Shown here one piece after another: positions 22,920 to 36,257 of a stretch of 64,000 nt of DNA. The notes under the pieces were generated by a model that worked only from the letters and a program-made list of their open reading frames with translations, was not told where the DNA came from and did not search any database. The stretch is taken from contig CM055106.1 in the NCBI GenBank assembly GCA_029204225.1, positions 34,876,361-34,940,360 on the forward strand. The letters run 5' to 3'. Both the position numbers and the translations under genes were made by a program. Source of the DNA: Diphasiastrum complanatum (lineage: Eukaryota > Streptophyta > Lycopodiopsida > Lycopodiales > Lycopodiaceae). Each line of letters opens with the position of its first letter. Position 1 is the first letter of the stretch.

Positions 22920-25900
22920 ATGGATCTTAGTCAGATGCTAGGACCATTAAACTTACAGCACAATATGGCAGCATCTGAAAGCGAGGCACAAAACAACTGG
23001 GATGCTCCTTTGGATAGTCCGATGGCTAGCAGTAGCATCGACTTAAGCATTAAAAGTAGCCTCAGCAGTACAGTCACAGGCTCTGCTAGTGCGGAAAATA
23101 GCATCAGCAGCAAGTTAAGCGACGGTACCACAAGTGATGCAAAGTCCAGTGAAGGAAAAGTGATTGATCCTGCAAAATTCAGTGCCAGAAGTGAAAGTGC
23201 GTTGAGCAGTGTTAGCCGCACCAGTGTTGGCAGCAGTGTGAGTGACAGTAATGAGAGCAGCTGTAGTAGCTTCATTATGGCTTTGCACAAGCCTCACAAG
23301 GCGAATGATAAAAGATGGGAAGCAGTCCAAGCAACTCGAGTGCGCGACGGACCCCTTGGATTAAATCATTTTAGATTATTGAAGCGCGTAGGATGTGGTG
23401 ACATAGGAAGTGTATATCTTGCTGAGCTTAGAGGGAGTAAGTGTCACTTTGCGATGAAAGTAATGGATAAGGGATCATTAGCCAGTCGGAAGAAGCTGCT
23501 GAGGTCTCAGACCGAGAGGGAAATATTGTCATGTTTGGATCATCCGTTTCTTCCAACACTTTATACTCATTTTGAGACTGACAAGTTCTCTTGTTTAGTC
23601 ATGGAGTATTGTATGGGAGGAGACTTGCATACGTTGCGGCAGCGACAACCTGGAAAGCATTTCACAGAACAGGCTGCCAGGTATACATCTTGGAAACATG
23701 ACGTTTTACATAATTTGTATGCCTTGCAGGACTCTTGGTTTTATATAAGTTGAATGTGTCACATGTATTCCATCTATAGTATAAAGTTAAGGCTCATTTT
23801 ACATAATTTTCATGCCTGTAATCACTCTTAGTTTTATAAAGCTGAATGCTCATTTAAAATTTTAAACTTAAGGCTCTATGCCTTGTAGTTACTCTTGGTT
23901 TTATATAAGTTGAATTTATCTACGTGTAATTCATTTTAAATTTAAACTGAAGGTTCTTTTTTGCCTCATGGCATCTTAACCTCTGCATAGCTATGTTTTT
24001 GTCAGAGTCTATCTGACCATGCATGTCTGTTGTGAATCGAGTGGAAACTTGATGGGCAGGAAATTGTTACTCTGTTCTTCTCTGTGCTATGCGTAATGAG
24101 ATCTGCTATTTCCATCTACAGATTTTTTGCCAATTAACCACAATTGATGTTAGAGCATGGTCTTGGATAGCTAGATTTATATGTCTTACTGGAAAAGAGC
24201 TCTTTTCAGAGATTCTTTTGTATTGCAGCGTTCTTATATTACTTTTATGGTGGCATAGCTCATACAGAAAGATCCACCAATTTTAGAACCTCAGAATCAA
24301 TAACTTTCCCCAACAATCATTGGATAACTCTAAGACCTTTTGTCATCTGCTGTCATTCAGATGACTAATATGGATTTTAAACTTTGTCAAAATGATATTT
24401 AAACATATTCCAGTAACAAGTCAATGTAATATTCCCTCATTTTTTCCATGAGGAAGTAGGGACTTCATCTCATTGGCTTTACTCTTTGGTGCTAGCCTTC
24501 ATCATGACTGAGTATGCCCTTCATCTTGGAGAAAATTGATAGAAACTCAGTACGTTGGTCGTTGTATGATTGTATGAAGTCACATATGTTTGTGCATTTG
24601 ACCTGCACCTACTCCAGGTTACTGATGATATGAGTAGGGATGTCGTGAAGTTTGGTCCCAGCTATGCACGATTAAGTTGTTGATGTAAGACTTTGTGGTT
24701 GGACTCCGTAGGGTTGATGATTGCACATCTTACTTGTTTTATTGGGTATTGTCGTAGACATAACATGAATACGTAATCCAATTGCTGCAAATTGGGGTGG
24801 CCTAGAGCATGAAAAAACATGACTCTAGACAAAAACTTAGCAGAAGCTTGTAGGACCTTGGATCTTCAAAGCCCACAAGTTGCCTTGAGACTTAAAAGAC
24901 CACATGCAATTAACATGCATTGATATGCAAGACATGCATGTGACATGCATGTAGCATGCAACATGCATGCAAAACTGAAAATTATGCAGGACGTCTAGAA
25001 CATCTTAGGAGTATCTTAGATCCAACCTGAACTGAAAACTGATGTCAGAATAGTTTTCTAGATAAAAAAAAACAGAAATCAGCCTTGAAAGTAGGCGCAA
25101 ATCTGATTTGGAAAATTGTTTAGATCTCCTCCAAATCAGCACTGAAAGCTAGTACAAGCTGTCAAAGTCACATGCATGTCCAAACTAGGCACATGCATGG
25201 CTGGCTGCATGCATCAGCCCCGAGCTACATCACGAACAAATAAGGGTGGAGACAGATTTGTACAATACTTATCAATATGCACGAAAGCTAGTACAAGATG
25301 TCAGAGTCACATGCATGTCCAAACTAGTATTTGATAACAGATCTCTTAATGTCGTCTTTCTCAATGATGACTACCTAATATGGGTTATGAAGGAAGTAAC
25401 AGTACTTCTATTCACCATAAGCTTAAAGCAATTAATACATTCAATCACTTGGAGCTCAATCATGAGTTGCCCAACTACTTATGTAAAGCCCGTTCTTGCA
25501 TTGTAGATTACTTCATATTGCCATGGCATTTATGCCTGTAATAATACTTCACAGAAAGGTGCATTGATTATTGAAATTGATTTTCAATATTCAGAAATGA
25601 CAAATGAAAGTAGGGCAATAATCTAGGGTCTAACTACCTTTGCCCTCAAGCATTCTTGTCCCAAGCATCGGTTAGGTGAGGAACTTTATTAACAAAACCT
25701 AAGGATTCTCAAGTAGCTTGTCTTCCACTGACTGATACACATAGAAAAGCCTCACCCTCAGTAGGATAATTTCAGGTTTAGAATTGTCAAAAATCAATAT
25801 CTTCCTATATTTTTTCACTAGGTAGCAGATTGCCAGTCCGAGATACAAATCCTTCACCTGGCTAACACGAAAAACAACATGACTAGCTGCAACCAAACAT

Positions 25901-28900
25901 TGATGATTCTCTCAACATGTTATATAAATTATACTTGTGTGAGTTAACTTCAAGTTCTTCCTACTAGAAGTTCAAGGGCTCTTTAGGCAAGTTGGAAAAA
26001 TGACCCTTGAACGAACTTGTTATTCTTTCAGGAAGAATAAAGCTTTTTTTTTTCTTATTGGCATATTGTTTTGTTCGATCGGGGGCCCTACCATCCATCC
26101 AAATGTTTTTATAAACATATGAGGCACTTTAAACGTACACCACGTTGTTTTGGTCTCAGTTGTTTGTTTTGGTCTTAGTTTCGAAAATGCTCAGATTTCT
26201 CACATCATTGTACTCCAATTTGCTACAATGAAAACAATTAGCAAGTATTTGCAACCATATGGAGTAATTTGTTGTAGATAACACCACAGATATCTCTGGC
26301 TGACACATCCAGTCATATTTGAACAACCATATAGTGGACATCTGTAGTTACTGTTGAACCATCCAATGACTAGTTGTGAAACACCTCTGAAACATGGCTT
26401 TTCATTGTGTTATTACAATCACTGAAGTATGCAAAGACACCACTTGATCAACCTCAATCTTGGAATCACTCTTCATTAAACATCACTGATTTGACATTCT
26501 TGATAACCACCATGTCTTTCACATTTTCCAAACACTTTTCACGCAAACATGCTTCAGACAAATAGTGTTTCATAACCTGAAGACCAATTTCTGTCATGTA
26601 GCGGCAGCCACTTCTTTCTTGAGCTCTTCTTTTCCCTCTGCACTCATTGATATATCGACATCTCTTTCACTTTTTGACACATACTCTAGCTATTTTATGT
26701 TGGAGAATCTTAACGTCGAGGTTGATGGGCCAGGTCGATTCCCTCGGTGCATACACCACGCCTATCGAATCAGATCAGAGTGGTGAGTCTGAAGACTCAA
26801 TTGATCCTAGTTGATTCTAACTTCAAAGTTGTTAGAATTGATGGCGTCGATTACATAGGCAAACACAAAGACAGTCTTGCGTCTTGTGATGCGGAAGCGA
26901 AAGGAAAGAGACAACTCAGAAAAAATATTATGAGAAGTCAGACAGAATGATTAAGAGAGCATTGCATGCATATTGACGACGATCTGAACGCTATAAGATG
27001 ATAACTTAATTTAGAAAGAGTGTAAAATACAAGTCATTTGATGCTGGAGCACAAGACAATTGTGAGCGAAACCGCGTACCCAGAAACTATCTTAGTTCTG
27101 TAATAGCTATGAGCTTATTCTGATTCTCACTCTGAAAACAAGCATCGCAGTCTGAGGTAGAGCTAGGTTGTAGTAGTGGTTGTCACTGTCCAGGTGGTAG
27201 GCGGCAGTCGTGGCTGTCGTTATCCGGACAAAGAGGTGACATAGCTTCAGTCATTGTCAAGCCAGTTGCACAGTGGCAGGAATGGCTAGTATAGGTGACT
27301 TGCTTGGTTTCGAGTGGGTGCCACGTCAGCAGTCGATTTCAACAATTAGTCGAGTCGAGTCGAGTCGAGGGGTTCGACTCCTTCGATCTTCGACAGTTCG
27401 ACTTTGACTATCGCATGGCTATCTGTCTTGTGTATTTATGCAGAGTGTGTCACAATGAGAGTCAATATGCAGCAACATGAATGGAGCATTAATGCAGCAA
27501 CATGCATGGGATTTAGGAGAGCAGAGGACTAAATCCAACATTTTATACAGATCTCATTTGTAGTCATCAAACTTATCACATTTTCATTTTGTTTCTAAGA
27601 ACTTCATCGATATTACTAACGTACTCTGGCAAACTTTTTCTTTCATGGGCAGCATCATCCTCACAAAGATTATGCATTTGATTCGTAACATATTGACTTT
27701 CATTTTGTTCAGTTCTATCCTTCTCCTCCTTTATTTTCAAAGCCCTTGTATACATTCATCCAAGGACATCCAAATCACTTTCTTTAGGTAAACTTGCCAT
27801 CTTGCATCCTCTCCATTTTCAGAAATTCTTTTAAGCTTATCTGTAAACTTGTAGGCAAATATTTTGGCATAAGTTTCAAGCATGGATTTTGAAGTTCTCG
27901 GAACTCTAAAATCAAATTTCAAAAGCTTTTGTACCTTTGTTGCTATTTGTACTACCACCCGATTTCTGTCTTACTTGAACTGGTAGGTCCGTTAGCTTGG
28001 ATCTAGCTAGTTTCCTGTATCAGGGCCTTGTTTACCTTTGTTACAGGCTATTGCTACCTGCTACTACTTGGAATCAACTCGAATTCGCTGACCTTTTCCT
28101 TTTCTGCCTGTATGACCTGCAGAAATATTGATATGGAATCCAAATAATTTGTTACTGTAGTATGATTCATGGCTGGTAACACTCAATTTGTGAATGGATT
28201 TGCTGGTATGAATTTGTGACACCTGGTATGCCTGCTGTAAATTATTCTGATGAGGTTCGATTTGGACCTGCTGCCATTTCATATGCCGGGTAAACAAGCT
28301 ACTGTAGAACCAATTTGCTGGTTCAACTAGTAAGGTATTTTGAACTATTGCTGGCTTTTTTTCACCTCATGACTCTCTTTTGGAGCATGAAGTATCTGTA
28401 AAACACCAATAATCCACTGGCACGACCTTCCTTTTTGTCTCAAAAGTTCTCCACACCCAGCATTGAAAAAACTTTTCTCCCTTTTCTCCCTTTTCTCCAT
28501 GCATGAAGCCTTGACACTCACAAGATTAAGGTTGGAAAGTCACAAGTTCTCCAGGCCGGCATAGAAGGTTCAAGGTGGGAAAGCAATCATACGTTTAGAA
28601 TTCGTAACTCTTTCTGGTATACTCTTCATGCTCATTTTAGGATTTTGCACATTATTTGCAATTACTCATACCCATTCTTAAGAGTTTCACACACTAATGG
28701 GTGTTGACAAACACAAATGAGTGTGATCTATTCCATAATTTTCACAAACATGTGCCATCAAATCCATGTTGGAAATTTAAGCATGCTATGACACTAGGCT
28801 AGTAATTTTTGGAAATGTCTAGAACATTCTAGGCTAATTGCGAGATGCAAATTTAGAGAGCAGGAAATAGCTCAACATGCAAAATATAGAATCATAGATG

Positions 28901-30714
28901 GAGACAACCATACAGCACACACAAGCATAACTTTATCAGTAACACATCATCTCACTCATGTCGAGGCTAGGTATTTGTAGTTATGAGCACACTCACAGGT
29001 AAAATAATGACATCTAGACAAAAATGGCAGTAAATTGAAATCATAAGCCATCGCCAGCCACAAATGTTGTATGAAGAACAATACCCACAGTGAGTTGTTG
29101 TAGCTTAGAATGAGCTTTTGTCGAGTCTCCTACAAAGGACTGAAGAGAAAATCAATCAACAATGGTTTCTCTTTAAGCTACTTCAACTTTGGGTGCCTTC
29201 TAGAATAGGCCAGTTAGGGCTTAAGGTTGACATCACCCAGGTGCAACATGCTCCAGAGAGTGCTACGTGCGAGTTTTCTAGAATCTAAAAAGCATATGCA
29301 CTCAAACAAGTTACAATTCGTGGTGGATCTAAACCCATACCCACTATATCATGTACCGTTTCCGGGCCCAATAACTTCCATGGATAGATGTCCTTGGGCT
29401 CAACAGGTTATGAATTGAATCAAGTTCAAAGTAGGTTTGGTAATGTGGTAACCGTGAAAAATGGTACTTAACTTTCTCCTACTCGAGGATATTGCCCTCA
29501 ATGTGGCATATAGAGAATGTGGTAGTTTGCAACCTCCATGCATTAAATTTAAGGCATGGTTAGAATCACATCTCCAGTTATGCAAAAAAATTTGGAATGT
29601 TTTTTCTGTTAAAAATTGTTCTATTCATGGTTTTTTTTAATTGTTTTTTGTTCTTGTATGTCTATATGTCCCCTAAATTGAAGTCCAGACCTCGATTGGA
29701 GGAAAGGGGCCTTTAACAACCAGGCGACATTGTTACTCCATTGTTCTACTTCATTATTTAGGTGGATGATGCAGCAGACTGTTTCTGGATTTTGTTCAGG
29801 AATTGATGCTGTATTTTGTTGCGAGTCTTGACAGGTTTTATGCGTCAGAAGTGCTACTGGCTATAGAGTATCTGCACATGCTTGGAGTTGTTTACAGAGA
29901 TCTTAAGCCAGAGAATGTACTTGTAAGAGAGGATGGGCATATAATGTTATCTGACTTTGATCTATCACTGAGATGTGTTGTAAGTCCAACTCTTGTCAAA
30001 TCTACGACATTTGAGTCGGATCCTTCAAAAAGAATTCCCCTATATTGTGTTCAACCTATGTGCATTGAACCGTCTTGTGTACAACCTGCATGTGTTCAGT
30101 CATCATGTGTGCAACCCTCATGTTTTGTTCCACGATTATTTCCTCGTAAGACCAAAAAGAACCGGAAGCTGAAATCTGACAACAGCAACCAAATGGGTCA
30201 ACTTCCAGAACTTATGGCAGAGCCTACATCTGCACGTTCAATGTCATTTGTTGGTACTCACGAATATTTGGCTCCAGAAATCATCAAAGGAGAAGGTCAC
30301 GGGAGCGCTGTGGACTGGTGGACATTTGGAATATTTTTGTATGAACTCCTTCATGGGAAAACCCCTTTCAAGGGTTCGGGAAATCGTGCAACTTTGTTTA
30401 ATGTTATTGGTCAGCCACTCAAGTTCCCAGAAACTTCAGGAGTGAGTTTTGCAGCGCGAGATCTAATAAGAGGATTGCTAGTGAAGGATCCCCAACACCG
30501 GTTGGCATCCAAGCGTGGGGCTACAGAAATCAAACAGCACCCATATTTTGCAGGAGTGAACTGGGCTTTGATAAGATCCTCTCCCCCACCAGAAATTCCT
30601 ACTCCTAATCCTGATTCTTTTGGAAACAAAGCTCTTTCCCCCTTATCCGAGACAAAAGTTGAAACTCTCACATCTAGTTCGTCAGGTTCTTATCTCGATA
30701 TTGAATTCTTCTAA
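22920..30714 (+). CDS. AGC-VIII (D6PK-like) serine/threonine protein kinase
   Basis: Two coding exons, 22920-23680 and 29835-30714, joined in phase 2 (GCCAG|GTATAC ... TTGACAG|GTTTTAT), give 546 codons. The N-terminal 145 residues are Ser-rich. Kinase motifs: Gly loop G158-C-G-D-I-G163, Lys180 in FAMKV, Glu199, YRDLKPEN with Asp276, DFD at 294-296 in place of DFG, then a long insert with repeated CVQP/CIEP units and a basic segment ([13 protein letters not shown]). The activation region [12 protein letters not shown] and [11 protein letters not shown] follow. The end, DIEFF, resembles a PDK1-docking hydrophobic motif. DFD plus the insert identifies plant AGC-VIII kinases; the D6PK group phosphorylates PIN auxin carriers at the plasma membrane. 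The frame is fully open, so it is probably functional. The exact paralogue cannot be named from this. Confidence 0.93.
24895..25330. repeat. CATGCA-rich segment with 45-base direct repeat
   Basis: About ten CATGCA/TGCATG motifs between 24905 and 25320. Units 25144-25188 and 25283-25327 (start GAAAGCTAGTACAAG, end CAAACTAG) agree except at about two positions, with a 139-base period. Confidence 0.75.
26698..27540. mobile_element. Solo LTR in the kinase intron
   Basis: 843 bases that begin TGTTGGA and end TCCAACA, a perfect 7-base terminal inverted repeat with TG...CA ends. The flanks are TTTTA on both sides (26693-26697 and 27541-27545), a perfect 5-base target duplication. No coding sequence is inside. 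A short (GTCGA)n run lies near 27352-27370. This is the usual product of recombination between the two LTRs of one element. The parent family is unknown; it differs from the LTRs of A and B beyond the shared TGTTGGA start. Confidence 0.9.
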
Positions 30715-33590
30715 GAGGTTTGTTGTTCAGCCAGGCTTTTAGAGAAGCGGTGCCCCTACATCCTTTTCACTTGTGTGGTACTAGATTTCGCTCAAGTTTC
30801 ATAAGTGTTTGTAGATGCAACGAGTTCTTGACAGTTGAATTGCCTTAATTTTCTGCAATTTCATCACAGGCTTAAGCACTTTTTCTTTCGGTTACAAGTT
30901 GAATGTTGGTCTGGAATATCAACTATGCATTTCATGGATATGTAATTGTATCATAATGCTGACCACAAGCTGATTTTGGTGCAAATTTCAATCCTCTGTA
31001 GAGCATGACCATTATTCTGAACCTCTCTCTCCCAAGATCTGCAAAGTGATTTGAAACTGGGATGGTCGTATCATATTTTCTCTCAAATTTAGTCACGGCA
31101 TCATCAAAGTTTACTCATTGCTATAGGTATGTTGATGCTTAAGAGTCAAACATTCTGGACTTCATTCACACAGACAGCTTGGCAGTGTTTAAATCATATG
31201 CTTGGTAATCAGATCCTTTTTTCAGGTTCTCATCGTCTGACTTTCCATTGTCAGTTTTAAGGAGCAGTTTTCCTTGGCTATAATTGCAACAAAAGATGTT
31301 CTTTGAGAATGTTTGTCTTTCATGCATTCACTCAGTCATATTGATTGTGGGATTGAGGTATCCTATTTATTGTCATGGAAAGATCAGGCACCTAAATCAG
31401 TGCAACTCACTTAGTAACAGTGCTTCAAGCAGATGTTGCTTTCAAGTGTACTTTAATGTGCAACAAAGTCTAACTAGGAAGAGAACATTGCCTTCAAACT
31501 GGAAGATATGATCAAAACCAATGGAGTGTAGTTTTGTTCAAATTTGTAATGTTTGGAGTACTGCGACAGTCATTTATCTGTTGTCTAGTCCATGTTCACA
31601 ACAAATATCAAAAGCCAGATCTTGTACTGCAGTTTAGCAAAAGCATGGTTTATGATTCCCTTTTAAAGTCTGTTGAGGATAAGGAAGATAATTACTTCTT
31701 CTTTTGATGGGTGCAGGGCAGTATGATGAAACATCAGTTAGATGAAACATTATGATTGAAGTAAGTTATAGACTCAATTGAGAACAGATGCTATTTATAT
31801 TTTGAAACCCATTTGCAGCATCAGAAACCCTTGCCGAGGGTGTTAGCCCTTGCACAGGGCCCGAGAAGGGTGGAAGACTGGAGACCCTAGGGCCTTCCCC
31901 TGCATAATGAACACATATGAATTTCCTTCTGCAGTTTCTTTTTTGGATTTTGGTTTTGTGATTTTATATATATATATATTTTTTTCATCTTTTGCGTGAT
32001 GACTAGTAGGTGATTTTTTTTTTGCAGTTTTTGAATAATGCCTGGGTGTATAATTTTTTAGTGAAAATTTTCAAGCTATTTTTGGTTTATAAGGGGAGCT
32101 TGATCCTGGGACCAAAGAAACTTTGGATGCGAAGCTAACGAACTGAGTCACAACCCTGTTGAATTGTTTTTGGTTTATGATTAAGCATATGCATATTTGA
32201 AAGTCGAACGATAAAATAGTATGGGCATGTGGATTTTTGAATAGCGAAATGTACTATGGCACTTATATTTTGGAAACAACACACAATGCCTTATAAGCAA
32301 CTACAAATGGGCTTAATCTGCTAAATTTTTTTGTATAGAGGTACCTCCAAAATACAAAGAAAAAATGGCTGTAAAAGCTAAACGAATAGGACATGGTTGA
32401 CAACGACCATAGCTATTGCTATCGTCAACCTATGCTTAATTGCGGTGCATGCTATTGAGTGTGTCGGTCAACTATGCTCCAATAAGCATTGCATTGAACA
32501 TAATGCCATGTTGAATTTGAAAACTTCCCAAGTAAAAGCGCCTTTGAAAAGAATTGGAACATTCTTTGTCAAAACTATAAAATTCTCATTCAAGTCTCTA
32601 ATGTCTAATGCACAAAATACAAGTGCCCTATGCTTGTTTAGGTGTAATTGCTTCATGCTTGTTGACAACAAAAAGACAAAAATTATGTATGCAATGGCTA
32701 TGATCATCATGATTGCCACCAACTCCTTGGCTACAAAATAACTTAAGCAAATGCCATTTCTTTGATTGCTTTGATGCTTCTCATGTCTATATCTATGCCT
32801 CACTAGCTCTTTCCATTGAGCTCTTGGATTGGGTGTTGTGATTGGCTAATCTTCAACGGGCTTTGAACACATTTTCTTGTTTGTCAAGGGTAGGATGCAA
32901 GTGATTGTTTTTTAGTTTGCTTGCAATTGTTGCTACATCCATATTTAATCTGCTGTAAGCTATGGGTAAGACCTCTCTTTGTATACCAATATCTATTGGC
33001 AAACTATTTGCTATAAGTGCATTTTCGGCCTATTGTCGAATTACTGGCAGTAAGTAGACAAGAAGATAGATATATGGTGATAGAGACATCGCTGGTAAAA
33101 AATTATGATCACGATTGGCTATCGACTGTCTGGAGCTTTACGATAGTGCTTAATGAGATATGTTTTTGGTTTTCTTTGACAAATGTTTCTAAATATCTTT
33201 GCTCTTGAATCATTTTTTTCTTTGAACGTTCTCTCTGCAAAAAATTCCATGATTCTTGCTTGTAATTCCAGTATCGTATTTGGGTGGGAAACCGAGTATG
33301 GAGCCTAGATGAACAGAAAGACTTGAGGGTGATAGCTTTGCAATCTTGGAAATCTAACATGGAATCTTAATTGATAAAAAGGGTTCAGTGGGACATTGTT
33401 TCAGGTGTGAAATCAGAAAGAAGGGATGCATAGGCACTGGCTACAATTGTTCTGAACTTGAAACATTCATAGTGATCACATATAACCAATGCAAAATTGC
33501 AAAAGAAGCAATGGAAGTGTTGATTGCAACATACGAAACAAAAAATTTGGGCCAAAGCATATTCAATGATTTTTCATCATAACAATGATT
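30715..33590. other. Kinase 3' flank and intergenic DNA
   Basis: The kinase 3' UTR probably covers the first few hundred bases; no clear poly(A) signal can be fixed. The remainder has short ORFs only. A plus-strand piece at 33388-33582 has an AKEAMEVLIATYETKN stretch that faintly resembles Copia gag, too weak to call. Confidence 0.35.
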
Positions 33591-34600
33591 GAACACAATA
33601 GTAATAGGCATTTAGTAGCAAGCTTGTTAGCTTTAATACAAGCTTATTATCATCCTACAAAAAGCTAACCATAAGTTATTGAATTTCACACGTGTGGATT
33701 GTCCACTACATGTACTTGTGATCTCCTAAGGTGTGTAGATGCACCAAGATCAAGACTAGATTGAGATTCAAGATCTATCTTTGATTGTATGGCAAAAACA
33801 CACTACTACATGCATTCAATCACTTCCAACTCTCACTCACACGTGTGAGAAGTGTTCCAAAAGTATTCTAAGTAAAAACAAGCTGCTCTCCTCGGGTAGA
33901 GAGAGAAAAACCATCATGAGCTCTCGGGTAGAGAGATAAAGTTAGAAATTCAATGACACTCAAAATCCACTCAATCTCAAAATCAATTAGATCCAAAAGG
34001 AGGAGTACAATGATACTAATAGATTCATGAGCTACCACTATGCTTAACTATGATTGGATCACACTTTGCCACCTCTTAATCCTATTGGACCATTGATCCA
34101 TGCACCTCTAAATTCTATTGGACTATATTCAAGCACACCTCAATTTTCTATTGGACCTCACAAGGTTCCACCTCTAAATCCTATTGGACCTCTTAAGCTT
34201 CATAAAAAAAAAACATGACACTTGTCTACACTCTAATTGGCACAAGTTTGGCTCTATTTTGGCTCAATATTGGCATTACAAGTGGAAATGGATAATTTGC
34301 CATCTATGCCAAATTTGACCCTATCAACATCCTACACCTAAATGCTTGACTATGAAATTCTATGAGACCCCTATATCAAACATTTTGATTTACTTTACAA
34401 TTCTCCACACGTGGGAACATCCTCCACACATGTGAGATTCACTTACAAACTTCTATCATAAAAAATACCAAGCTAGATTTTTGCCAATTTCTCACACTCC
34501 TCAAAAAATAGCTTGGAAAGGTACTAGATCACTTGAGAAGTTTGTAAATCTTTTTTAGTGGATCCTTTGGTATGCATAAGAAGTGAAGATTAGCCAAGGG
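33591..34600. repeat. Flank of element C with 33-base tandem repeat
   Basis: Non-coding DNA beside the reversed element C, possibly its 3' LTR, though I could not match it to a second copy. It has several CACACGTGTG or CACACATGTG motifs (33694, 33840, 34407, 34427). A motif with CTATTGGAC occurs at 34082, 34115, 34148 and 34181, an exact 33-base period in four diverged units. Confidence 0.6.
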
Positions 34601-34619
34601 ATCCATCATAGCAGCACCC

Positions 34620-36257
34620 TCACCATATCCATGATAAGATCTCTTTGGTAGAGATCTCTTGCCAATGCCTTTGAAGAGTGCTCCACCAATATGCCACTAT
34701 TATCATGGGCTTCCTCCATGCTTGATGATGATCTTTGCCTTGAAAGTTCCACTTGCATGATGGATGCACCATAAATAGAGAAATCCGAGGCTTCCAAGCC
34801 TCATAAGGATTATGGAGATCAAGATCATAAGATGTGAAACAATAATGATTATCAAGATTATGCTTTCTAGCTTGACTAGTCCACATACAATGAACTATAT
34901 CCATGATGGATCTAATCTTGATCTCAAAGACTATGTTGATCTTTTTTAGGCTAGTTACTCTCTCAAGGATGTAAGTGTCCACTTTGGATGCTTCACTTAA
35001 TCTCAAGAGGAGTTTACAATTTGCCTCAAAACATGTGAAAACATGATTTTCAAAAAAGTGAGTACCAAGCTCAATCTTGTTCTTACTAGAACCAAGAGCA
35101 TACTTTTGACAATACAATATCTTGCTTTCAAAAAGTATTGGAAACACATCCAAGTCAATAATGACAAGAAACATGTCCATACCATAAGCATCATACAAAA
35201 CTAGTATAGCTTTTCTTGAACTTTGAGATCCAAAAAATTCAATGAAGCAAGATAGCATTTCAAGCAAAGGAAGAGAAGCATATATGAATGTGTTGTAGTA
35301 GATACAACATGAAAGATGCCCCTCTTTGCCATGTAAGGTGAGCCATAGAGACTCGGCCATGCATCTTGAAGATCTTCTTGAAATCATATGAAGAAGAAAC
35401 TCCTCCTCACATATTGGCCCCATCATAACTTGAATACCTTCAAAAAGGATAACTTGTGATGCTTCTTGAGAAGCCTTGATCTCGGCCACTTCCAAGATTG
35501 AATTTTCATGCAATATGACATCTCTATTCACGATCACATTTGAAATAGAGAGTGTAAAGACACTAAAGGCCTCCTTGATGGATGAGTATCCAATCATGAT
35601 CCATGAGCTTGGATCATCCTTCCTTCTTGTTTCCAAGGGAATATGTGCAAAGCAAGCACTACCAAGTTCACTAAGGTGATCAACCTTAGGCTTCATCTTG
35701 AATAAAACTTCATATGGTGCTATTCCTTCAAGAGCTCCAATACTCCTCAAAGCTTTGATCTTCAATGAGAATTTCTTCTCAACATATGCTTTGAATAATA
35801 AGGAATAATCATACACCATAATACTTGAAGAGAGAAGATATGTGCATCTTGTGTGATCCTCCTCCTTTGAAATATTGGAAATATAAGAAACATCAAGAGA
35901 GTTTGCACTCTCACTTGGATCCAATTTGTAGATGCCTTCAAATCTTGATCCATATGCAAGGATCTCACCATCCTTCTTAATCACACAATTGTCAATATTG
36001 AAATTGACATCAAAGCCACTATCAAGAAGTTGGCCAACACTTAAGATGTTCTTTGTAAGCTTTGGGACAAAAAGAACATTGTTGAGAAAGAGATCTTTAG
36101 AAGATGCAAGCTTCAAGGGAATAATCCCTACTCCTTCAATATTGCACTCATGCTTACTTGCAAAGTATATGGTCTTCTTGACTCCATCATAAGGCATAAT
36201 AGATGAAAAAAAGTGCTTGGAGCCATACATATGTGAACATGCTCCACTATCAATATA
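34620..36257 (-). pseudogene. Protease and collapsed pol, element C
   Basis: Same frame as gag, after the TGA. It opens with the protease motif YIDSGACSHM (about 36240), then NNVLFVPKLTKNILSVGQLL. Integrase is reduced to FKAYVEKKFSLKIKALRS and the later PYEVLFKMKPKVDHL and NRDVILHEN pieces; the zinc region and catalytic Asp/Glu residues are gone. A stretch near 35110-35020 (ALGSSKNKIELGTHFFENHVF) looks like the RNase H tail. No YVDD box is found. Despite these deletions the frame stays open for 536 codons, which is unusual. Confidence 0.7.

Larger units (their letters stand above)
23681..29834 (+). other. 6.15 kb intron of the kinase gene
   Basis: GT...AG limits fixed by the frame across the exon junction. 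Contents: three diverged tandem copies of an ACTCTTRGTTTTATA-led unit near 23731, 23824 and 23891; a CATGCA-rich stretch with a 45-base direct repeat (24900-25330); a solo LTR (26698-27540); and otherwise unassigned AT-rich DNA. A minus-strand ORF (27958-27737) looks protein-like but belongs to no family I recognise. Confidence 0.9.

Noticed and set aside
32397-32803. ORFs of 111-114 codons on both strands
   Set aside because: They overlap antisense, have hydrophobic AT-rich composition and match no family I know.
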